Shown here one piece after another: positions 52,108 to 62,327 of a stretch of DNA of 64,000 bases (positions are counted from its first letter, which is position 1; the number at the start of each line of letters is the position of its first letter). The stretch comes from Thereva unica (Eukaryota > Arthropoda > Insecta > Diptera > Therevidae). The stretch covers positions 183,036 to 247,035 of the forward strand of contig CATLJY010000168.1 in the NCBI GenBank assembly GCA_949987705.1. Direction: 5' to 3'. The position numbers and the translations under genes were made by a program. Below the pieces are notes generated by a model. It did no database searches and was not told the DNA's origin. It saw nothing but the letters and a program-made list of their open reading frames with translations.

Positions 52108-52499
52108 GCGAGCCAACAGTTACACAGGGGGACTAACACGCTATTTTGTGCTCCGTGCCGGAACGGTGCTACACTGCTGGAAGCTCTACTACACCCTCCA
52201 CGTGGGGCAACTGGAAACAGACTCCTGGCATGGTCATGTCTCTACCAGGAGTGCTGGCTAATGGTAGTCGGGTGGAGAGAAGAACACTCTTTAAAAAATC
52301 ACCCCAGTCTAAGGTGAAACAGGATATGCCGAGAGACTCGTGGCCAAGGGGGTGCTTGGTCTCTAATAACCGAACTCTGGATACCTGGCGTCCTCCAGTT
52401 TCAATTAGCCTTCCCATAGTATGCGGGCTCGCTATGGGTGACTTACTTTCCCGAATACTCGTGGGTCCATTCATGGAAAGAAATAATATAAAAAATTAT

Positions 52500-53987
52500 G
52501 AGCTCGATGCAGCTCCGACAGCATCATCCTCGTCAATTGTGACGATGGCCTCATCTCAAGTGTCTTCAGGGACACAAGAGATAGCAATTGCCTCAACTAG
52601 CGGAGCCATTGGGCACGCTATAGCTGTGAATAAATTGCTTTAACGAGCGGAGCCATTGGGCACGCAAGTTTAAAACCAACAACCTCAACCGGTGGAGCCA
52701 TTGGGCACATTGGTTCTACAGACGGATCGTCAGTCGCTGAAGATGAGTCTTTGGGCGCAGAATCCGTCTGCAGTGCAGACTCAGTCAGTGTGTGTTCGGT
52801 CATTTCCGGAGCTACCACCATTGGCCGAGACTTGGGTAAGATGGAGCTTGACAAACCCAGGTTTGTCAAACTCTCCAACCGCCAGAGGAAATGCTTTCAA
52901 GAAGCACTGGCAAAAGGCCTCTCCAGGGAAATGGCCCTGGAAAGAGCTTTAACAAAGCCCTCGAAAAAAACTGAGCTGAAGAGAGTTCGCTCAGAGGAGG
53001 AAACTACGGAACGTCCGGAACAGAAGAGGACCAAGACGGCCAAGGGGCCCACTCGCCCCACCTTTAGCCAGGTGGTAAGCAGTGTAAAGCTTGGCCTCAT
53101 CTCAACAGACATGGTCAACTGCCCTCTGACACCTGAGCAAATGGCACAGTTGCAGGAGGCGATCATTGACGTCGTAATTGAAAAAGCGGGCGGTGAAGTC
53201 AAGTCGTCTTTCGAGGGGAGTTTCCCAAGAAGAGGCTGGCTGCTGTTAGTCTGCTCAAACCCAGACACAGCTGAATGGGTGAGGAGTAACGTCTCCTTCA
53301 TTAAGAGCAAGAGTACTCTTGATATTACCTACTCTGGTGGAAGAGAGTAATTTCCCTCAAACTCTCGTTATTCGTGGCTATTTCCTCCAGAGTGGTGCTT
53401 TAAGAAACGAGAAAGTGCTGGCTACTATCGCTGCACAAAACTCGGTTCCCCCGGACAATTGGAAAGTGGTCCAGAGGCGGGTAAATGACAACATGCTTCA
53501 CTTGGTCATGGTAGTGGATACCGCTTCCATGACTAAGTTAATTAATCTTAAGGGGAAAATCGCATATCGCTTTTCTCATACCAGGCTAATTCTTAAGGAT
53601 AAAGATCCTTCAAAGAAGCAGCCACAAGCGCAGGGTTCGTCCTGTGTCAATCAGACCACAGGGTCCGAAATGGCACTTCCTAATGCTTCTGTTGTTACCG
53701 CGGACTGCAGTAATGCCGTGGCCATAGGGTCATCCCAAGGCGGAGCTGCTCTCACAACGACTCCAGGTCCATCTGGCGTTGTTCCAAATCCGACCCCCGC
53801 ATCTGCAGCATGCGCCAGGGAGCCTGTAGCAGAGCAAACTGCTCGGCGGAAAAAGAACACGCCTGCCGAACCTGGAGTCAGAGCACGGGGCAAATCAGCA
53901 CCCCCCAAGGGCAAAGACGGTAGGACAAAGGGTCCTAGACAGGCTAAGAAGACCGGGCTTGTCATACGCTCCTTGAAGAAAAAATGA
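52500..53987 (+). pseudogene. ORF1 (DUF4780-type) of the LOA/R1-like element
   Basis: 52751-53350 gives a Ser/Thr-rich head, a helix-rich RKCFQEALAKGLSREMALER stretch, a basic NLS-like region (KRVRSEEETTERPEQKRTK) and the start of a folded domain (LTPEQMAQLQEAIIDVVIEK, FEGSFPRRGWLLLVC). An indel near 53340 shifts to 53319-53987, which continues it (LVIRGYFLQSG, LATIAAQNSVPPDNWKVVQR, YRFSHTRLIL) and ends in a Lys/Arg-rich tail. This resembles the DUF4780 domain of insect non-LTR ORF1 proteins, assumed to bind RNA. The TGA at 53985-53987 overlaps the ATG of ORF2. The start is uncertain. Confidence 0.65.
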
Positions 53988-55800
53988 GCGCCATAAGGGC
54001 AGTCCAAGCAAACTTGCACCATGCGAAAGGGGCATCCTCCACCCTGTGCAAGACTTACGCGGAGAGGCATCTTACCCTTGCTCTCATTCAGGAGCCTTGG
54101 GTAACCGATGGTAAAGTCAGAGGACTTACCACTGGCTCAAGTAAATTAGTATATGATCGGAGATGCGGGGCGCCTCGCGCTGCCCTTTTAATTGACAATC
54201 GTGTCACTCATCTCTCCATTACCAACTTTATTTCCAGAGATCTAGTGGCGATCTCGGTTGCGGTTCCCACCGCCAACGGATTCCAAGAAATCGTTCTTGC
54301 GTCCGCTTACTTTCCGGGGATGTAGCAGTAGTGCCACCCCAGGAGGTTCAAGATCTCATTGAGTTCTGTCGCAAGACGAACCGGCAATTCATCATAGGCT
54401 GTGATGCAAATGCTCACCACTCCATCTGGGGGAGTACCGATGTAAACCAAAGGGGTGAGTGTCTTCTAGAATTTCTCGTTACGAATAACATAGATATTGC
54501 AAATAGAGGATGCAAACCCACTTTTATCACTGCTCGTAGAAAGGAGGTGCTGGACCTCACCTTCACGAGCAGGCTTTTATCCGACAGGATTGAAAACTGG
54601 CGTGTTCTGGACGAGGCCTCACTGTCGGATCATCTGCACATTAGATTTGACATTGTGGGCCTTCCACATATCCGCGCCTCTTCTTTGGTTCCTAAGAAAA
54701 CCAACTGGTCTAAGTTTCAGGGGCTTGTGGCCTCGAAATCAGATCAGCTTGCGGCTTCTATCAGCTCAGTGTATGAACTGGAGAATGCGGCCACGCAGCT
54801 TACTGATGTGTTGAGCTCTTCCTACCATGACAGCAACACTGTCTCTTCCTTTCAGTCATCGCGAAAGGTGCCCTGGTGGAATGACAGGTTAGCTGCAATG
54901 CGTAGAGAAGTTAGGAGATTGTTCAATAGAGCAAAACACACCGGGTATTGGGATGAATATAGGTTCACCCTAACAGCCTATAACAAGGAGTTGAGACGTT
55001 CAAAAGGATTGCCTGGCGGAAACACTGTGAGAGCATTCAGACTCTACCAGAGGCGACTAGACTCCAAAAGCTACTTTCCAAAGACTCCTTCAACGGATGG
55101 CTCCTACACCTCTAACCATGAGGAAACCTTAAGGTGCATGCTCAGAGAGCACTTTCCAGGGTCAATCCTCCAGACCGCTTATCCATTGGATCCTGGGTGT
55201 AGTCATAGGACCATCCCAGACCGCTATTCCCGCAGTCTTTCAGGGAATATCTTCGACAGTGACAAGATTAAATGGGCAGTGGCCTCTTTTCAACCCTATA
55301 AGTCACCCGAAAGAGACGGAATTTTTCCGGCACTTCTTCAGAAGGTCCTCGATCTGATCCTCAACAACCTGGTCTGCCTCTTTAGAGCCAGCTTCAATTG
55401 GGGATACATTCCAACTATCTGGAGGAAAGTCGTGGTGGTTTTTATCCCGAAACAGGGCAACAGACCCCTCAAGCTGCCAAAATCATACAGACCTATCAGC
55501 TTAACCTCTTTTCTTTTGAAAACAATGGAAAGGCTGCTATATCTTCATATTAGGTGCAAACTGGAGCTCTCCCTCCCTCTACATAGCTCCCATACTCTAA
55601 AGGTAAATCAACAGCGGTTGCTTTACACCACCTGGTCAGTAAAATCGAAAAGGCCTTCCTCGCTAAGGAAACTGCCTTATGCGCGTTCCTTGACATCGAA
55701 GGTGCTTTCGATAACACTGGCTATGATTTCATCTCTAGAGCACTGGCTCTCAGAAATCTGGATCCTCACACGATTGAGTGGATAAATGCTATGCTTGCAG
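53984..55800 (+). pseudogene. ORF2, endonuclease and RT fingers/palm, frameshifted
   Basis: ATG 53984 overlaps the ORF1 stop (ATGA). 53984-54325: endonuclease start (AVQANLHHAKGAS, LIQEPWV, GAPRAALLIDNRV). An indel at about 54318 shifts to 54331-55785: FIIGCDANAHHSIWGS (DANAHH box), EVLDLTFTSRL and ASLSDHLHIRFD (SDH box), then the linker, SPERDGIFPALLQKV, WRKVVVVFIPKQGN and KSYRPISLTSFLLKTMERLL (RT fingers). Another indel near 55600 shifts RT motif A (ALCAFLDIEGAFDNTGYDF) into a different frame. At least three lesions. Confidence 0.88.
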
Positions 55801-57128
55801 ATCGAGACATTTCTTCTACCCTAGGTGTCTCCACCATTAGTGTTAAGGTTATTAAGGGGTGGAGTCTTATCCCCGTTACTCTGGTCACTAGTTGTGGATG
55901 AACTCTTGATCAAACTATCTGAATCTGGTTTCGATGTCGTCGGTTATGCAGATGATCTTGCCATCATTGTCTCTGGGAAGTTTGACTTGACCATTACAGA
56001 GGTCATGAGAACAGCACTTGGAGAAGTTCAAAGATGGTGTACCAAGGAGGGTCTCTCAATCAACCCAAATAAGGCTGTCCTGGTACCTTTTTCCAAACGC
56101 TACAAAGTGGACCAAGGTCCTATCTGTATCCAGAATACCACAGTTGAGTACTCAGACTCAGTCAAATATTTGGGAGTAAATTTAGACAAGAGGCTGAACT
56201 GGAACGCTCAACTTGACTACGTCATCAGCAAAGCCACAAGGGCCATATGGGCCTGCAAAAGGCTTCTGGGTAGGACATGGGGCCTTACACCACAAATGAT
56301 GTACTGGATGTACAATACGATCGTTAAACCTGTTGTCACTTATGCTGCTATAGTTTGGTGGCCCAAGACTAAACAGGTTACGTCGATCCTCAAGCTGCAA
56401 CGGCTTGCTTGCCTCTCCTTTACCGGAGCTATGCGGACCTGCCCCACAGCTGCAATGGAAGCAATCATTGGATTGACCCCTTTGCATCTCTTCATATGGA
56501 AATCCGCCGCCATAAGTGCCTTGAGACTTCAGATCTCATCCAACTGGCCCCATACGGTCAAAGGACACATGGATATCCTTAAAAATATCCCAAGTATTTC
56601 CATCTGCCGCGTATCCGACCATATGGTGGTTCCAAAGGAAATTCAAAGCAATTATCCCGGATCGCTCTGAGTGGGAGGAAATTATTCTTCCTAGGCTCAG
56701 AACCCTTCTGTGGCATCTCTTGGTCCACCTCCAAGTCCTTGATAGAAGAGTGGATTAAGAAAATAAACCTAGCCTATTGGGAGTCAGTCCCAGGCCTTAG
56801 ACAGGCTAAAGATCTTATAAGACCCTTTGCCTTAAGGGGCACTATTACTCTAAACAGAGCGGACCTAAGGCTGCTGGTGGGCTATCTCACTGGCCATGTA
56901 GGACTGCGGTACCACCTCCACAACCTAGGACTGTCTCAAGAGACAGAATGCCGTCTCTGCTTGGAAGGCGATGAAACTTCCACACATATTCTTTGTGAAT
57001 GTCCTGCTTTGATCTGGCTTAGAAGAATAACATTTATCAGAGAGTTCTTGAGCCCTGCCCAAGTCCGGTCTTCATCAACTAAAGACCTTCTTGCCTTCAT
57101 TCGGAAGGCCGAAAGTCTGTTCCGCTAG
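55801..57128 (+). pseudogene. ORF2, RT motifs B-C to C-terminus, RNase H region deleted
   Basis: 55825-56670: GGVLSPLLWSLVVDELL (the CPQ of motif B is deleted just upstream), VGYADDLAIIVSG (motif C), LSINPNKAVLVPFSK, VKYLGVNLDKRLNW (thumb), YAAIVWWPK. Near 56670-56700 the frame changes and the RNase H body is missing: only a GSEPFCGIS-type remnant is left. 56739-57128 carries the conserved C-terminus, LRLLVGYLTGHVGLRYHLHN and a CCHC-like CRLCLEGDETSTHILCEC, ending at TAG 57126-57128. Such an RNase H plus Cys motif is normal for the I/LOA/R1 group. Confidence 0.87.
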
Positions 57129-57304
57129 TGGGGTACGTACACAATAGGCCTAACTTGGCCGCAGTGTTCACCATATGGGTTGCCCCCTCATTCCTTATAA
57201 TAAATATAATAATCTGCAATAATGAAAGAAGCGTGTTTTGACTACGGGGGTGGGAGTATACGGTTCTGGAGGCTAAGGCGGAAGAGAACACATGCCCGCC
57301 GTCG

Positions 57305-57867
57305 AATGTTTTGGGTTTGTCATGGAATAGAGAAGCAGATACCTAAGTGTAAATTTAGACAGTTTTAAGTTTTCTTTGGCAGAGATTACGAAAAGGATTA
57401 TGTTATCAGCAGCGCATAAAATTTTTGATCCAATTGGGGTTACATGTCCAGTATTATTATTACCTAAACTATTATTGCAAAAGGTGTGGTTACAAAAATT
57501 AAGTTGGGATCAACCAATCGCTGAAAATGATGCCAAGCATTTCATAAAATAGCAACAGGAACTTATCTATTTAAGACAAGTTACCATTCCGAGGTGGTTG
57601 AAGTGTGTGAAGGATTCTATTGAATGTACCCTTCATGTGTTTAATGATGCCGGTCAATATGCCTATGCTACGGCAATATTCTTAAGAGTTCAAACGTACG
57701 TCGAAACAAAAGTACAATTAATACAAGCCAAGTCGAGGATTTCTCCTAATAATAAATCTAACAAGCAAATAACTATCCCTAGATTAGAGCTGCTAGCTGC
57801 AAATATGGGCACGCGTTTATACCAAACAGTAAATAAAGATCTAGATATGGCTGTAGCAAAAACTTGC
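57305..57867 (+). pseudogene. BEL/Pao pol: RT thumb to RNase H
   Basis: Resumes with VLGLSWNREADT; an indel near 57343 then gives LSVNLDSFKFSLAEITKRMI, LSAAHKIFDPIGVTCP (the conserved AxxxDPxG block of Pao RNase H-connection) and KVWLQKLSWDQ. A TAG near 57550 interrupts; reading goes on as WLKCVKDSIECTLHVFNDAG (the first RNase H Asp region), YATAIFLR, ITIPRLELLAANMGTRL. It is cut at about 57868 by RTE sequence. Confidence 0.85.
57769..57867 (+). repeat. about 100-bp direct repeat, left copy
   Basis: CAAATAACTATCCCTAGATT through GGCTGTAGCAAAAACTT recurs at 59104-59204 with a small indel (CTGCTAGCTGC / CTGCTATAGCTGC) and a few substitutions. The two copies bracket the RTE fragment. Confidence 0.9.
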
Positions 57868-57871
57868 GGAT

Positions 57872-59103
57872 GGAAGGCTGCTGTGCAGCGACGAAGAGCA
57901 ACTCCAAAGATGGATAGATTACTTCTTCGCCGCCCTGAATGGTACACTTACACAGGAACCTCAGGAAAACAGCAACAATGCACAGCCAATAAGAATCACC
58001 ACCCGGGCCCCATCCAAGACGGAAATAGTAACCGCAATTCATGCGATGGCCAATGGTAAAGCAGCTGGGAAAGATGACACCCCGCCAGAATTGTTGAAAG
58101 CAAGCGTCATAGCAGATGCGCTTCAGCCAATCCTAGATATAGCATGGAACACCTGTACCTTTCCGGAGGATTGGACGGAAGGTATCATAGTCAAAATACC
58201 AAACAATATGCGACAACTGGAGAGACATCTGTTTACTTTCTACAGTGGGCAAAATTTTGTCCCATATATTACTATCTAGGATAAGTGTTGACCGAACGCT
58301 TAGAAGGCAGCAGGCCGGATTCCGCTCCTGTATTGATCATATTAACACCTTGAGAATAATAGTGGAGCAGTCTACTGAATTCCGATCCCCCCTTTACCTT
58401 GCTTTCGTAGATTATGAGAAAGCGTTCGACTCGGTCAATAGGAGCTTTATATGGCAGGCACTACGGCGACGTGGATTGCCTGATAAAATAATAGAATTGA
58501 TAAAAGCCCTATATAACAATTCCAAATGCAGAGTTCTCCATAATGGAAAATTATCCGACAGCTTTGTGGTGAGCTCAGGAGTACAACAAGGATCGCCATT
58601 ACTATTTCTTAAAGTAATAAATGACATCCTTGTCGGTGCTCTAGATAATAGAACAGGCGGCATATAATGGGGTTTGGTATACCGCCTTAAGGATCTCGAC
58701 TACGCCGATGATATCTGTTTGCTGGCCCACAGACACCAGGACCTCAAAAACATGTTAAACAATTTGGCAACACAAAGTAGTCCAGAAGGCTTAAGGCTAA
58801 ATCCGACTAAAACTAAAGAAATGCGGATAAATGCAAACACCATTGAACGGACAGCGCTGAATAACCGTGACGTGGAACTGGTAAATAAATTCTGCTACCT
58901 TGGTAGCATTATTACCGAAAATGGTGGGGCAGAAGAAGACGCAGTTCCAGAATAAATAAAACACCAGGCGCATATGCATGCCTGTCCCGCATATATGGAG
59001 ATCAACGGAGATCTCAACTAACACCAAATTGCGGCTGTTCAACTCCAACGTTAAGGCAGTTCTTTTGTACGGTTGCGAAACATGGAAAGTCACCCAATTC
59101 ATC
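57872..59103 (+). pseudogene. RTE-like fragment lacking both ends, inside BEL/Pao RNase H
   Basis: Nearly identical to 39734-41018 of the RTE element at 36918-41404. It has the same RT motifs: LAFVDYEKAFDSVNRSFIW (motif A), SSGVQQGSPLLFL (motif B, with a small deletion and Gln for Arg), LDYADDICLLAH (motif C), FCYLGSIITENGG. It begins at GGAAGGCTGCTGTG and stops at CACCCAATTCATCA, well short of the 3' end. It lacks the 55-bp or so interruption found before motif C at 40545-40600. It has the same frameshift after NNMRQLERHLF as the other copy, so both descend from an already defective source or one was copied from the other. Confidence 0.88.
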
Positions 59104-59478
59104 AAATAACTATCCCTAGATTAGAGCTGCTATAGCTGCAAGTATGGGCACGCGTTTATACCAAACAGTAATTAAAGATCTAGATATGGCTGTAGCAAAA
59201 ACTTTTTTTTGGAGTGACTCAACCACTGTCCTTGCCTGGATAGAACGAAAAGAAGAGTGGGATGTGTTTATTAGAAATAGAGTAAAAGAGATTAAAGAAC
59301 TTAGTACCAAGCAGCAATGGCATTATGTTCCCGGCTCATATAATCCAGCTGATTTGCCTTCAAGGGGCTGCAGTGCAAGAAAGCTTTTAGAATCGCAGTG
59401 GCGGAATGGACCAAGCTGGGTGCGACAATCGGATCGTAGTTGGTTAATACCGGCGATAGACGGGCAGCACTTATTATA
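59104..59478 (+). pseudogene. BEL/Pao RNase H, second half, with duplicated start
   Basis: The first about 100 bases repeat 57769-57867. It then runs on as FFWSDSTTVLAWIERKEEWD (RNase H Asp region), FIRNRVKEI, HYVPGSYNPADLPSRGCSAR (the conserved NPAD-x-x-SRG end of RNase H) and SQWRNGPSWVRQSD, stopping at 59476-59478. No integrase follows, so the element is 3'-truncated or its 3' part lies outside. Confidence 0.85.
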
Positions 59479-59828
59479 ATAAATAAGATATGCTTATAAA
59501 TTTTGCCAGTGTATCATCAATTTATGGTCATTTTAGAAGAAAATGTTTCTTCATCTCTTAATTTGATTATGAAGTTATTTTAAGCTCATTTCTCTTAAAA
59601 TGAAAATGGAGGGACTGGAAACGAAATGACTTTCCAATTATTGCTGTCACTTCGATTGTCATTAGTGGCATTTGCTTGACATTTCGGGTAAATTCGGTCC
59701 CATGTGTTTTTCTCCTAAATAATTTTTAGAAAAAAGAAGACGAAGAAGAAGAATAAAAACTAGTATAGTATGATTAGTTTGAGTTAAGATTAATTTTCTA
59801 TATAAATAAATCAAACTACTTTTAGATT
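59479..59828. other. no gene recognised; possible BEL 3' border
   Basis: AT-rich. AAAATGGAGGGACTGGAAACG (about 59600-59620) could be a polypurine tract with an LTR start, and TATATAAATAAATC near 59800 a promoter/poly(A) region, but no matching 5' LTR was found. Confidence 0.3.
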
Positions 59829-60665
59829 ATGGAGAAAAAAGTGTGAAAAAATATAAAATTTGGACGGAGGAGGAAAAAAATATCCTATTTGATATGTGGG
59901 AACAATTTCTTCCTGATTTGAGAAGAAATAAAAGAAATAAACATATTTATTGTGAAATATGTGAAAAAATTAAAATACTTCATGGGAAGCATATAGCTCC
60001 GGATGAAGTCCAGAGAAAAATAAACAATTTAACACAAAAATACAGGTAAACAAATTGGAATTAATAGTATGTAGTTATTTTCTCAGTGCAAACATATTTT
60101 TTTTTTTAGAAATGAAAAAAATACAATTGGAAAAACAGGAGGTAGCCCTGAGATATTATGAAAGGGTCCATAAACTAATAGGTCATTTTGCTTCTCATGA
60201 CCCGGAAAAAATACATGAAAGCTTTTTGATGGATGAAGTAAGTCAAATTTTCTTTAATTGAAATAACTAGATTTATTTATTATTAATTAATTTTTACATG
60301 TGAAGTATTCAAATGACTTTAATATGGATATCTTTGAAATCCCTTATTGCGAACCGGCAAAGCCGTCAAACAATGTACCAACACCGTCTACAACAGTATC
60401 AGATTCATCATTAGGAGCAATTTCTTCTTCTGAACTTTCCATGGTAGTTTCACCTGTAGAGGGTTCATCAGTTGCTACAAATAGAAAAAGAAAAACTTTA
60501 ACTGAAAAACTATACTATGAAATAAAGGAAAAGAACAAATTAATAAAAGAAGATATGGAGGAAACCAAGAAGATGTAGCAAGAAGACCATAAAATACAGA
60601 AAGAATACCTTGCTATTTTTAAAAATATTGCAGAGAAAATTGGACAACAACCCAACAAAAATTAA
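59829..60665 (+). pseudogene. Myb/SANT-like (trihelix) DNA-binding protein gene, three exons, decayed
   Basis: Exon 1 (59829-60045) reads KIWTEEEKNILFDMWEQFLP, IYCEICEKIKILHGKHIAPD, VQRKINNLTQKYR and ends at a GTAAAC donor. The ATG at 59829 is two bases out of frame with this reading. Exon 2 (60110-60237) follows TTTTTTTAG and continues in frame (NEKNTIGKTGGSP), then an indel before YYERVHKLIGHFASHDPEKI, ending at GTAAGT. Exon 3 (60306-60665) is Ser/Thr-rich with a basic KRKTLTEKLYYEIKEKNKLI coiled tail and an in-frame TAG at about 60576. The EEE-x-x-L...W...Y-R-N-E-K-K-x-G-x-S-G-G-S-P-x-x-x-x-Y pattern fits Myb/SANT-like domains common in insects, many from transposons. Either a dead host paralogue or a DNA-transposon accessory gene. 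Confidence 0.6.
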
Positions 60666-60679
60666 TATGTTTTTATAAA

Positions 60680-60908
60680 ACAACTTTCATTTAAAAGAAT
60701 TAGATTATGTTAAATCAATTTTGATTTGAAAGTACATTATGTTAAGACAAATGTGATTTAAAAGAAGTAGATTATGTTAAAATAAATGTGATTTAAAGGA
60801 AGTAGATTATGTTAAAATAAATGTGATTTAAAAGAAGTAGATTATGTTAAAACTATTTTTATTTGAAAGTACGTTATGTTAAAACAACTTTTCAAAGAAG
60901 TAGATAAT
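60680..60908 (+). repeat. 35-bp tandem repeat, continued after the Harbinger insertion
   Basis: About six or seven units of the type TAGATTATGTTAAAATAAAT GTGATTTAAAxGAAG, some degenerate. The array is cut at 60908 and resumes at 63846 (TATGTTAAAACAAAC). Confidence 0.85.
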
Positions 60909-61104
60909 GGCCCCTATTCCCGTAGTCACGTCACCTATCGGAAAATGTGACAAACCGAGTTTCATATTCTCGTAGTCACCCAGTGACATTTCTGGAAAAA
61001 GTGAGAGTGTGGCATTCCCGAACTCATTTTTATTGGCAGCTGTCACGGAGAAATGTCAATTATTGTCACTGAAAATTTTTAGGTGATGGGACAATTTTTT
61101 TACA

Positions 61105-62055
61105 ATGAATACCGACAAAGTGTAAGTAAAATGTTTTTTTGTTTAATATTTTTATTTATTTAAATTATTCTATATTCTAGAGTTAAAATCACAAGCAGAA
61201 GGCAATTTGAATGCCTTGTAAATTTCATGGAAAAAAATACGGAAATCGCCAAAGGAATAAAATGTAGCCAAAGTAAGGCGGATTTTAATCGAAAATGGAA
61301 TGAATGTTCCACTATGTTAAATAGTTTAGGTCCACCAACTAGGACAGCATCTGAGTGGCAAAAGGTGCGTAATATTTTATTAATTAATGAATTATATTAA
61401 TTGTATTATGTTTTAGGTATGGGCAGATTTAAAGCTAAAATAAAAAAAAAAGTTAGCTCACAATAAAAATGAGCTTAGGGCTACTGACGGGGGCTTAAAT
61501 AAATTAATAGAATTTAGCGCCTTAGAAGAAACGGTCATTAATATATTATCTCTGGACCAATTAGTCAACAATACGGGACAATGCTTCGGACTAGCACGGC
61601 GTGAAACATCTTTGTCCGAAAGCGGATCTAATAAAGAGAATGATCCCGGAGAAGATGCCACAAATTATTTTTCACCTTCAGAGGTTGAAGAAACTGTTGT
61701 GATTGATGCAGCGGTTGAAGCAACTACTTCAAGAACTGAGGCGGTTGAAGCAGCTACTTCAAGAACTGAGACAAGCACCAAATCTCGTATTCCTTCCAAA
61801 GTGAAAAAAACTAATGCGAGAACTGATTTATTGGAAAAGCAATCAAAAGATTTGTCCAATATATCTAATAATTTAAAGGAAGGCATTCGTTATATCAGAA
61901 AAATTTATTACTTAAAAGAGGAGAACCAAAAGCTTTACAAACAAAGTTTAAGAGTTAAAGAGGAAGCAAGAAAAAACAAATCCATATATCAAAAGGAGAA
62001 ATTAGAATTAAAAAAACCTAAGTTGGCGTTGAGGCAAAGAATTATTCAAATTTGA
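61105..62055 (+). pseudogene. Harbinger Myb/SANT-like accessory protein, nonsense-mutated
   Basis: Exon 1 (61105-61120, MNTDK), exon 2 (61181-61364) and exon 3 (61417-62055) join in frame across GTAAGT...CTAG and GTGCGT...TTTTAG introns. Exon 2 and the start of exon 3 hold the regulatory-protein domain: RRQFECLVNFMEKNTEIAKG, FNRKWNECSTMLNSLGPPTR and SEWQKVWADLK. A TAA at 61441-61443 then stops the frame inside a lysine run; the remaining frame to 62055 has an acidic/Ser-Thr middle with a repeated (V)EA(A/T)TSRTE motif and a Lys-rich coiled coil. In the superfamily this protein escorts the transposase to the nucleus and to the TIRs. The premature stop probably disables it. Confidence 0.85.
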
Positions 62056-62327
62056 TAGAATACATGAACTAATGTGATATAATACAGTGAACTTTTTTTT
62101 TATATTTTTATTTTTTGTTTTTAATATGTTTAAATCTTATATGAAAGACTGCCATAAGAAATGTGATTTTTTAATATTATTTTATTTAATAAGTATATGA
62201 AGTTTGTTATTTACTAAAATTTTGTTTTATTCATCAGATATGTATTTGTTATTTTTGAACTGAAATAAAAAAATGGATTTATTTATGCCACAAAATTTGT
62301 TTTTATTGTATTAATTGTATAATGTAA

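Larger units (their letters stand above)
52108..57304 (+). mobile_element. LOA/R1-like (I/Jockey group) non-LTR retrotransposon
   Basis: Inserted in the BEL/Pao pol: BEL reading stops near 52107 and resumes near 57305. It has a 5' UTR, ORF1 (to 53987), ORF2 (53984-57128) and a 3' UTR of about 175 bp. Near the 5' end of ORF1 the segment GCGGAGCCATTGGGCAC occurs three times (about 52598, 52645, 52692). About 30 codons of BEL are missing at the insertion point, so the target was shortened. Confidence 0.8.
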
